In this document: positions 54,812 to 62,027 of the stretch, piece after piece
How positions within the stretch are numbered: the first letter of the stretch is position 1
How the letters are laid out: the number at the start of each line of letters is the position of its first letter
Source of the DNA: Terriglobus roseus DSM 18391
GTDB lineage: Bacteria; Acidobacteriota; Terriglobia; Terriglobales; Acidobacteriaceae
Reading direction: 5' to 3'
DNA: 64,000 nucleotides
NCBI RefSeq assembly: GCF_000265425.1
Contig: NC_018014.1
Location: 3,720,001 to 3,784,000, forward strand
The notes under the pieces: model-generated
What the model was told of the DNA's origin: nothing
Seen by the model: only the letters and a program-made list of their open reading frames with translations
Databases searched by the model: none
Program-made: the position numbers and the translations under genes

Positions 54812-54998
54812 CGTATACGTACGTATACGAAAGCTTAATCTGCCGTATACGCCCATTAGAGTCAGTAGCTTAGATAGTCTCCGATCAGAAGCCATGCGCG
54901 GCCGGTGAATCCGGCAACTCCGCCCCGTAAACGCCAAAGCACTGCTTTCCGTAAACGCGTTCATTGCAGGGGAGTTAGGTCCGCATTGGCGTAAACGG
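54812..54998. promoter_or_regulatory. Palindromes and GTAAACG repeats: candidate oriT and relaxosome operator
   Basis: A perfect 18-base palindrome (CGTATACGTACGTATACG, 54812-54829) is followed by a half-site CGTATACG (54844-54851). Three GTAAACG units follow within 54925-54934, 54949-54958 and 54989-54998. The region lies directly upstream of the mobilisation accessory gene and has no gene. oriT and autorepressor sites of TrwA-like proteins usually lie here. The nick site could not be placed. Confidence 0.5.
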
Positions 54999-55052
54999 CG
55001 CTTGACCGCACTTCTCCTCTCGTCTAGGTTGGTTGCAAGGCGGCCATCCCCC

Positions 55053-55463
55053 ATGACCACTCCCCGTAATTCAGGTTCCGCACCCGAGAACGCTTCGGAC
55101 AAGCCAGGCTTCCGCACCAAGATCCTTTCGACCCGGATGACGCCGGAGGAGCTTCGGGAGGTCGAAGCAGCCGCCGAACGTGACGGCAAGAAGTCCGCCG
55201 AGTGGCTCCGGGACACAGCGCTGAGGAGTGCGCGGCAGCGTCCGGCTGATCCCATGGAAGTGCTTCTGGGTGAGCAGTCGGCGATGCGCTACATGCTCCT
55301 GAACCTTTTCTATGCGACGGCCCAGGCAAACGCGGAAGGGAAGCATTTGCTCCCCGAGTCCGTGCTCAAGATTCGCGACCAGGCAAACGCCCGGAAGGTC
55401 ACCGATATGCGGAAGCTCCTCGAAAGTTTTGCCCAGGAGGGTGGCGTCGGAGGTCAGCCGTGA
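55053..55463 (+). CDS. Relaxosome accessory protein (TrwA/TraJ-like RHH)
   Basis: 136 residues from ATG 55053. After 25 disordered residues, ILSTRMTPEELREVEAAAERDGKKSAEWLRDTAL is an RHH DNA-binding domain as in TrwA/MobC-type accessory proteins. A helical C-terminal half follows (AMRYMLLNLFYATAQAN). It would bind oriT and recruit the MobF relaxase, and may repress its own promoter. Its stop overlaps the GTG of the coupling protein by four bases. Confidence 0.75.
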   Translation: MTTPRNSGSAPENASDKPGFRTKILSTRMTPEELREVEAAAERDGKKSAEWLRDTALRSARQRPADPMEVLLGEQSAMRYMLLNLFYATAQANAEGKHLLPESVLKIRDQANARKVTDMRKLLESFAQEGGVGGQP

Positions 55464-57427
55464 GCCGGCCGATGGAGTTCCCGAGACGGGGAGGCGGACT
55501 GATCTTCGCCCTCGTTCTGCTGCTTGGCGGTCCGATCTTCCTGGTTCTTCCGGCCGCGATGTGGGTGACCTGGGTTCTGTCGCCCCTTCAGCATTTGTAC
55601 CTTCCGGCATACGTGGCCAGCAGCTTCGCGGAGGACCATCCCCGCAATCTCACCTCCATTCGTTGGGTGATGAAGACGGCACCGAAGCGCAAGCCGGAGG
55701 TGCTCCTCCCGGCCGACTCCGAGGCCGACCCGGACAGCAAACTTGCGGTGAAGCTGTCGGCTGTCGCGCGGGTTCGGGGATGGCAGGGCATCGTGCAGGA
55801 TCCTGTCGAGAAGGTGCGTTCGGCGGAGCTGGCGCCCTACCTTCGGTCACAGATCTTCGAGGGCGAGAGTGCGGGATGGCTGATCGCCCGGCCACTGCTC
55901 TATTCGCTTGCCGCGATGATTGCCCTGTACACGGCATGGCAGTACTTCCGGCATGGTTCCGGAAGAGCGCGGGCACATGAAGAACGACACGGCCGTCGCA
56001 CCAAAGGCCCCGAGCTGGGGTCCGGCCTTGCTCGGTTCCGGCGTTCGGGCGAGGATGGCATCCGGCTCCGGATGCAACGACGAGGCATGCTCCCCGGTGG
56101 TAGCTACCGCATCCCGAAGCGGCTGGAGTCGAGCCATATCCTGCTCATGGGCGACACGGGTTCGGGCAAGAGCTCGGCCATCCGGCAGATCCTTCGGCAG
56201 GTGCAGGAGCGAGGCGAGAGCGCCATCGTCTACGACCCGGCGATGGACTTCGTGGGCGAGTTCTATAACCCGGAGCGGGGCGACCTCATCCTCAATCCGC
56301 TCGACGCCCGCTGCCCCTGGTGGGATCTGCGGGGCGAGGTATCGAGCCCGGAGATCGCCATGACGATCGCCGCCGCGATGTTGCCGGAGAAGGAATACGA
56401 GAAAGCATTCTTCACTGATGCGCCGCGCCGGGTACTGGCACGGCTGCTGATGTGGCACCCGAAGACCCGCGACCTGTTGCAGTGGATGAGTGATCCTGAA
56501 GAGATCGAGATGCGGGTGAAGGGAACGCCGCAGGCGGCGCTGGTCGATCCTGCCGCCCCGGCGCAGCGAGCCGGTGTGCTCTCCAGCTTGAACATGATCG
56601 CTGACAGCCTGGAACTGTTGCCGGAAGATCACACCAAGCCTGGCTTCCGGACCGAGGACTGGAAGTTTCAGCGCACGCGGTGGGTGTTCCTTACTTCCTC
56701 CGCCGCGTACCGAGAGAAGCTCTTGCCGCTGCACTCCGTTTGGCTGGACTTGTTCATTCTGCGCATGATGGAACCGTGCGTGAACGAGGGAGCCAAACCC
56801 GTCTGGTTCGTGCTCGATGAGCTTGCCAGCCTCAACAAGCTGCCGCAGCTTCATGCCGCCGTGACCGAAAACCGCAAGTACGGCAATCCGGTTGTCATGG
56901 GCTTGCAGGGTAAAAGCCAGATGGAGAAGCGCTATGGCCAGGACGCCGAGGCTATGCTCTCCCAGCCGGCGACGAAGATCTTCCTCAAGACCTCTGAGCC
57001 GCGTGCGGCCAAGTGGGTTTCCGACGCGATCGGCGAGATCGAGATCGAGCGGCTGAAGGAGTCGCGCAGCATGGAGTTGCTCGGGTCTAAGCAGTCCTAC
57101 GCCATGGAGATCGCGACGAAGCCGCTCGTCATGGCTTCCGAAATTGCCGGGCTTGCGCCGCTACATGGTTTTATCAAGCAAGAAAACCGTGTCATCCCGA
57201 CGAATTTTGCGCTGGCCAAGAAGTGCAATAAACAAGCGGATTTTGTAGAGCGGAAGAGAGAAGAGGCACCGCCGACAAAGCCAGCGGAGAAACTGACGGA
57301 TGCACCAATTCAGAAGCGAGTACCTGCTCCAACGTCGAAGCAGCTGCAGGCCGAACTGCCGCTGGGAAAGCCTCCCGAGGTGAAGCGGGAAGGATTTACG
57401 TGGGACAGCAGCAATGAAATCGAGTAA
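55460..57427 (+). CDS. VirD4/TrwB-family conjugative coupling ATPase
   Basis: 655 residues from GTG 55460. Two N-terminal membrane helices (about 12-42 and 143-160) flank a small periplasmic loop. The motor domain has Walker A LLMGDTGSGKSS (231-238) and Walker B PVWFVLDELASLNKLPQLH. VVMGLQGKSQMEKRYGQ and TKIFLKTSEPRAAKW fit the TraD/TrwB type. It docks the relaxosome to the transfer channel. An opposite-strand frame of 335 codons within it is a shadow. The T4SS genes are not in this window. Confidence 0.92.
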   Translation: MSRPMEFPRRGGGLIFALVLLLGGPIFLVLPAAMWVTWVLSPLQHLYLPAYVASSFAEDHPRNLTSIRWVMKTAPKRKPEVLLPADSEADPDSKLAVKLSAVARVRGWQGIVQDPVEKVRSAELAPYLRSQIFEGESAGWLIARPLLYSLAAMIALYTAWQYFRHGSGRARAHEERHGRRTKGPELGSGLARFRRSGEDGIRLRMQRRGMLPGGSYRIPKRLESSHILLMGDTGSGKSSAIRQILRQVQERGESAIVYDPAMDFVGEFYNPERGDLILNPLDARCPWWDLRGEVSSPEIAMTIAAAMLPEKEYEKAFFTDAPRRVLARLLMWHPKTRDLLQWMSDPEEIEMRVKGTPQAALVDPAAPAQRAGVLSSLNMIADSLELLPEDHTKPGFRTEDWKFQRTRWVFLTSSAAYREKLLPLHSVWLDLFILRMMEPCVNEGAKPVWFVLDELASLNKLPQLHAAVTENRKYGNPVVMGLQGKSQMEKRYGQDAEAMLSQPATKIFLKTSEPRAAKWVSDAIGEIEIERLKESRSMELLGSKQSYAMEIATKPLVMASEIAGLAPLHGFIKQENRVIPTNFALAKKCNKQADFVERKREEAPPTKPAEKLTDAPIQKRVPAPTSKQLQAELPLGKPPEVKREGFTWDSSNEIE

Positions 57428-57475
57428 AAACCAACTTGCAGCAAGTACCTTCGGAGCCGAAAGCGGCTAAACGGG

Positions 57476-58447
57476 TCAAAGACCCTCAATAAATTGCATA
57501 AGAGCTGCGTCATCCCGCCAGTGTTTCTTGCTCCTCTTGGGACTGAGCTTATCCAATTGTGTGCGGAAACGTTCTGACGTCATCGTAAGGTAACGTTCGG
57601 TAGAGCCAAGTCCTACTAACCCCATGTAGGCCGATAAGGCTGGGATCATTCGGTTGATATCAGCTTTCCTCTTGAACCAAGAGGAAAGCCGGTGTACAGC
57701 GAACGTGTGCCGGAAATCATGTAAACGCGGTGCGTAGGGGTATCCGTCCCGTCTCACCACTTGAGCGATCCTTCTCAAACGCTGGAAGCTCTTCGCCAGA
57801 GTGGTTTCATTCAACGCGTGCCCGTCCACGTCCGAGAAAAAGTGTTCACTGCTGGTTCCTCTGCGCTGCCTCGAATTGATGTAGGTGCGCAAGATACCGT
57901 AGAGATCGGTGCCGATGGGAAGCACTCTAAATCTGCCAAATTGACTACCCCTTATCGTGACTCGTCTGCGCCGGAGATCCAAGTCACACCGTTTAAGGCG
58001 ACGGGCCTCACCGGTAAGCGCTCCCGTGCCGTATAGAAACAGAAGAAAAGCCCGGAACGTACCAGCGTCAAACTTGCATGCTTTGTCTCTTTGCGAGACC
58101 CGCGTCGCTTGCAAAAGCTGCCTCACCTCTGAACGGGAGTAGATATAAGGCGTAAAGACCTGTGGCACTGGTGCTCGTGAGGGAGGGAGAGGCAGTCCGG
58201 CGACTTCACCCCGGGCTCGCCAATATAAAAAGAAGTGCTTTAAGAGAAGATGTTTGGAACGCCACGTAACCGTCGACGTTTGTGGACCATTCAGAAAATT
58301 TGTAATCTGGCGTTCAGAAATATCTTGAAGATCCATATTTCTGACGTGACGACTGAAGGAGCGCAGAATCTGAGCACCCTTCGCAAAGGCTGCTCCGCCA
58401 GCTCTTTTCTGCTCAATGTAGGCGCTTATTGCCTGCTCTAATCGCAT
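57476..58447 (-). CDS. Tyrosine recombinase-like protein, catalytically degenerate
   Basis: About 323 residues from ATG 58447 (MRLEQAISAYIEQKR); the frame goes upstream to 58522. HxxR (LHDFRHTFAVH) and Tyr (STERYLTM) are present. The first Arg box reads GTGALTGEARRL instead of GTGLR.SEA, and the His of box III reads MGLVGLGSTERY instead of LGH. Two catalytic positions are therefore missing. It is coupled to the complete recombinase upstream by a one-base TGATG overlap, and may be a structural or accessory partner. Confidence 0.75.
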   Translation of the reverse strand: MRLEQAISAYIEQKRAGGAAFAKGAQILRSFSRHVRNMDLQDISERQITNFLNGPQTSTVTWRSKHLLLKHFFLYWRARGEVAGLPLPPSRAPVPQVFTPYIYSRSEVRQLLQATRVSQRDKACKFDAGTFRAFLLFLYGTGALTGEARRLKRCDLDLRRRRVTIRGSQFGRFRVLPIGTDLYGILRTYINSRQRRGTSSEHFFSDVDGHALNETTLAKSFQRLRRIAQVVRRDGYPYAPRLHDFRHTFAVHRLSSWFKRKADINRMIPALSAYMGLVGLGSTERYLTMTSERFRTQLDKLSPKRSKKHWRDDAALMQFIEGL

Positions 58448-59682
58448 CACAGCCCCGCAAGACTGACGTTTGCAACCTTGCGCATCAATTGCAAGTCGAA
58501 TCGTGCGTAAATGCCGACACATTTAATGTCCTTATGGCCGAGGAAGTCTGCAATCTCTTTTAAAGAGGAACCTTTTTGAAGAAGACGCGTGGCACATGCG
58601 TGTCTCAACGCATGTGGCCCAGTATGTTCGAGGTTTATCCCAACTTTACGCATCGCCACATCTACAGTGTGGTACATCGGCGACTGGGAAAGCCTGCCGT
58701 AAGGCCGGCGCGCCGACACGAACAGAAGCCGAGATTCGCATTTGGGTCTGCCTCGCTGCAGGTAGTCCAAGATTGCTTCGCCGGCCTCGTATTGGATTGG
58801 GTAGTGCTGGATACCACCACGTTTTGCTCGCCGGACTGTAAACGTTTCGCTTCTCCAATCAAAATCGTCCAATCGTAAGCCTGTCACTTCGCTGCTCCGA
58901 AGCCCATAGATTGTGAGAAGGGTAAGGATTGCTTTTGACCGCAACGAGACCGGGTCCAGACCCCGAATGGAGCGAACCATTTTTTGCACCTGAGGCCATG
59001 AGGGTGCCTTCGGTACATTTTCATACTTGGGTATGCGCGGACTGCGGATCCCTAGAGGAATTCCAGAATCACACCAACCGCGCATCTCGCAAAATCTGAA
59101 AAAGCTGCGTAACGCCTGGCATTGGGTGGCAACACCTCTTGGTTTCCACCCTTCAGTGCGTTTAACAGCAATAAATTGATCGACGTGATGTATCGAAACA
59201 GCGCCAAAGTCGTTAATTTCCGATGCTAACCAGCGTAGAAACATGTCCGCTCGCGAGCTATAGCCTGTCACTGTGGCAGTCGAAAGGCCGCGGTAGCGAA
59301 GATCGACAGCAAAGAGGGCTGCCAAGTCATGGAAAGGAGCGCTAGGAGGACGCGCTAGCTTACCGTGGAAGAGGAACCATGCTTTTGCTACTCGGATAAA
59401 CACGGTAGACGCCCCAGCAACATGAGGTCGAAGACGATGGGGACCTTCATAGCTTGCCCAGGACTCGCCAGCCCGTAGGATCTCTTCCTCCTGTACTGTC
59501 CTAAGTTCCTTAAGTTCGAAAATCCGGACTATATGTAAGAGGTAGTTGGCAGTTGAACGCACCACGTACCGATCAAACCCCTGCTGCAGAAGGTGACTGA
59601 GGTATTGTTCGCGTTCTAGCCGTAGAGGTGCGTATTGATGTTTTTCTTGAATGCTCCGATACGGAGAAAGCGCTGAAAACAC
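58447..59682 (-). CDS. Tyrosine recombinase (tandem pair, active partner)
   Basis: 411 residues from GTG 59682. The catalytic set is complete: Arg in IYGLRSSEVTGL, HxxR in PHALRHACATRLL, His in LGHKDIKC and Tyr in GIYARFDLQ. It has a long N-terminal part. The pair resembles modules of tandem recombinases such as RIT or Tn554-type elements, which have two or three genes in a row. It may have carried the radical SAM block into the mobilisation region. Confidence 0.88.
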   Translation of the reverse strand: MFSALSPYRSIQEKHQYAPLRLEREQYLSHLLQQGFDRYVVRSTANYLLHIVRIFELKELRTVQEEEILRAGESWASYEGPHRLRPHVAGASTVFIRVAKAWFLFHGKLARPPSAPFHDLAALFAVDLRYRGLSTATVTGYSSRADMFLRWLASEINDFGAVSIHHVDQFIAVKRTEGWKPRGVATQCQALRSFFRFCEMRGWCDSGIPLGIRSPRIPKYENVPKAPSWPQVQKMVRSIRGLDPVSLRSKAILTLLTIYGLRSSEVTGLRLDDFDWRSETFTVRRAKRGGIQHYPIQYEAGEAILDYLQRGRPKCESRLLFVSARRPYGRLSQSPMYHTVDVAMRKVGINLEHTGPHALRHACATRLLQKGSSLKEIADFLGHKDIKCVGIYARFDLQLMRKVANVSLAGL

Positions 59683-59721
59683 TGTCTGAATCCTCCGTCA
59701 GACGAGCAGGGTCAAGCAACT

Positions 59722-59747
59722 GAGTCCGCTTTTTGAAAAGCGGACTC
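59722..59747 (-). terminator. Hairpin after the radical SAM gene
   Basis: A perfect 11-bp stem GAGTCCGCTTT / AAAGCGGACTC with a 4-base loop, 13 bases beyond the radical SAM stop and before the recombinase start. No long T-run follows on either strand, so it may act as a weak terminator or an mRNA end structure. Confidence 0.6.
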
Positions 59748-59760
59748 ACACTAAGGCAAA

Positions 59761-61635
59761 CTAACGCAGTGAAGGTTCACCGTTAACTTCTGGCCGTGAA
59801 AAACGTTCAAGAATGTAACCTCCTGAGGAAGGCTCTTCGGCGAAACATCTTTTTAGTGACGAGGTGAGCTCATCGACAGTAACACTGACGCCGTTGGCAT
59901 AAATTGCGTGGCGACCTTGTGAGCGATGCCAATCGCTCAAGGTAGGCACTGAGGCATGATTCTCAACTATTTGTCGCCAGCCAACCGCATTCTTGAACGA
60001 AAAAGAGATCTCAGACGGAGAAAGACCTTCCACACCAAGATCGGCTACGAGGGCGGTGGAGAGTTGGATATTCGGAAGTTCGTAATTGAAGAGATCTTGA
60101 AACCACATACCGGAGGCGATGAGTAGGGACCATTTGTCTTGGGAGTAAATTCGCTCTTCGCTGCTTGAATCAAAACGAGCCGCTGAGCGGGAAGCCAATT
60201 GCAAGAGGTCAGTAAAACGAAAGTTGATAGGGGCGAGTCGCTGTTCGAAATTTCTCCTAAGTGACGCTAGGATTGAGGCCTTGCTCATCAGCGCACCACG
60301 ACCACGCTCGAGCACTGCTTCCATGTCGTTGAGGAACCTTTCGACATTGAAGAATGAGGCGAGAGGGGTAGGTTCACCTGTGGTCCTATTTACTATGAGC
60401 GGACTCACCACACTTGCATCGGGATGCGCATTTACACATGTTGAGCCCATGGCCCGATGAGGGTTTAATGTGTCGAGAAGTATTGCGAGAGTGTTGTATG
60501 TAGCCATAGGGAACCAGTCGCGTCCAGGCATCCAGACGATGCCAGACTGCTGGCTCAGATCATCCGAAAGATCAGACAAGGTATAGCGTTGCTGTTTGCG
60601 CCGCGTCTCCGTGATCTGCTCATCTCTTCCTGTGAACATTACTGGTTGGAAGACAACGCCAAGGATTTGGTCAGAACGCTTGGCTGCAAACTCCACTATT
60701 TCTGCCAAGCGCGCATTGTTTACGCCGTTGATGACGGTTACCTGAAGGGTCGTATGCAGGCCGGCAGCGCTGATGTTGTCGAGTGCTTTCACTTTCAGAT
60801 CGAAGAGGTTTCCGATACCACGATGAACGTTGGTGTCATTCGTCACGCCATCCAATTGAAGGTAAACTCCGTGCAGCCCGGCACCCTTTGCTGCAATTGC
60901 GAAGCTTGGATCTTCAGCAAACCGCAAGCCGTTCGTCGCGGCATGTAGCCTGTGCAGTCCAATACTCTTTGCATAGGCGACCGCTTCCAAGAAATGAGCC
61001 GATATTGTCGGCTCTCCTCCTGAGAAGAGAATATTGATCTCGCGACGAGGTTCCACGGTCAATGCATAGTCGAGCTGTTTGCGGATATCAGAAAGGCTCA
61101 GTTCGTGAACGTGGCCGATCTCATTAGCGTTCATGAAGCACGGTTCACACTTCATATTGCAGCGAGTCGTCAGATCGATGATCAGAAACGAACCACGTCC
61201 ATACTGAACTGTGTGAGAGCCCAGAGAGTCTGCATTCTCCCGTCTCGGGAAGTCGCATCCAGGGAACAGCTTTTCCATGCGCCAGAAAAAGGAAGCGTCG
61301 CGAGCTAGTACATCTTCGATTTGCCCATGGCGGGCGCAGTACTTGCGCATGACAACCTGACCATTGACTTCGACGACTTCGGCTTCAATCAACGCTTCGT
61401 CGGCGAAAAGAGAAGAGCTTTTCCCCCGGCCTCGGATGATCGCGTCACGTGTCTCTAGCTGGCAAGCTGGGCAAACTGATTGCGTAAAACGTGGGCCAAG
61501 CGGTGGGAAATGGCGTTCAGTGCGCTTAAGCAGCCGCGATGTAGACCATGAAGGTGTGGGCAGCTGCCCATCCTTACGACCAACGCTGTTGAGGACAGTC
61601 CACGAAGCGTTTGCAAAGCGCGAGATGAGTGACAT
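59761..61635 (-). CDS. Radical SAM protein, tetraether-lipid-synthase (Tes)-like
   Basis: 624 residues. CPAC (55-58) and CARHG (100-104) make an N-terminal rubredoxin-like metal site. The radical SAM cluster CNMKCEPC (Cys 159, 163, 166) follows in LTTRCNMKCEPCFMNAN, and FSGGEPT and HAATNGLRF are the GGE and strand motifs. The long C-terminal part continues beyond the barrel. This architecture resembles the Tes family, which couples acyl or isoprenoid chains into membrane-spanning lipids, a trait known in Acidobacteriota. The exact reaction is inferred from resemblance only. Operon with a zinc-finger peptide. Confidence 0.7.
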   Translation of the reverse strand: MSLISRFANASWTVLNSVGRKDGQLPTPSWSTSRLLKRTERHFPPLGPRFTQSVCPACQLETRDAIIRGRGKSSSLFADEALIEAEVVEVNGQVVMRKYCARHGQIEDVLARDASFFWRMEKLFPGCDFPRRENADSLGSHTVQYGRGSFLIIDLTTRCNMKCEPCFMNANEIGHVHELSLSDIRKQLDYALTVEPRREINILFSGGEPTISAHFLEAVAYAKSIGLHRLHAATNGLRFAEDPSFAIAAKGAGLHGVYLQLDGVTNDTNVHRGIGNLFDLKVKALDNISAAGLHTTLQVTVINGVNNARLAEIVEFAAKRSDQILGVVFQPVMFTGRDEQITETRRKQQRYTLSDLSDDLSQQSGIVWMPGRDWFPMATYNTLAILLDTLNPHRAMGSTCVNAHPDASVVSPLIVNRTTGEPTPLASFFNVERFLNDMEAVLERGRGALMSKASILASLRRNFEQRLAPINFRFTDLLQLASRSAARFDSSSEERIYSQDKWSLLIASGMWFQDLFNYELPNIQLSTALVADLGVEGLSPSEISFSFKNAVGWRQIVENHASVPTLSDWHRSQGRHAIYANGVSVTVDELTSSLKRCFAEEPSSGGYILERFSRPEVNGEPSLR

Positions 61636-61658
61636 GAGTTCTCCTGATGTGGATTGTG

Positions 61659-61880
61659 CTATCTACTTTTCATGTCCATCCTGTAGTGGACATACTCGTC
61701 GTAGCATTCAGAGCACGACGAGACATGGCTCAGAACGGAGGTGGATCCTTTGGGAGTGGTCCCCTCGGCAAAAGCCTTTAAGGCAAGTTCATCAGGACAA
61801 CCGTTTCGTTCCGGGTTTGGAAAGCAGGTGAGAAAAAATTCTTTGAGAAGAGACTCTTCAGCTTCAGTAAAGTACGCCAT
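61659..61880 (-). CDS. Small zinc-finger (anti-sigma-like) protein
   Basis: 73 residues. CPDELALKAFAEG and LSHVSSCSECYDEYVHY (H-xxx-C-xx-C) match the cytoplasmic zinc-binding anti-sigma domain of ZAS-type proteins, without a membrane helix. It precedes the radical SAM gene by 23 bases and may be a metal-sensing or regulatory partner. Confidence 0.65.
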   Translation of the reverse strand: MAYFTEAEESLLKEFFLTCFPNPERNGCPDELALKAFAEGTTPKGSTSVLSHVSSCSECYDEYVHYRMDMKSR

Positions 61881-62027
61881 CGTACCGCCTTGCCGGACAG
61901 TTTACGCTCGCCGCGCGTGAGAGTTAAATGGTTCTGTTCAGAATGGCGTGATCAATTGCAAAATTTGAGGTACAAGACCACAGTTGCTAACGTAGCGTCG
62001 ACTAAACCAGGGCGTCGATAGGTCTCC

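Noticed and set aside
55847..56854. 335-codon minus-strand frame inside the coupling protein gene
   Set aside because: Antisense shadow of the conserved VirD4 motor domain; His/Arg-rich with no recognisable fold.
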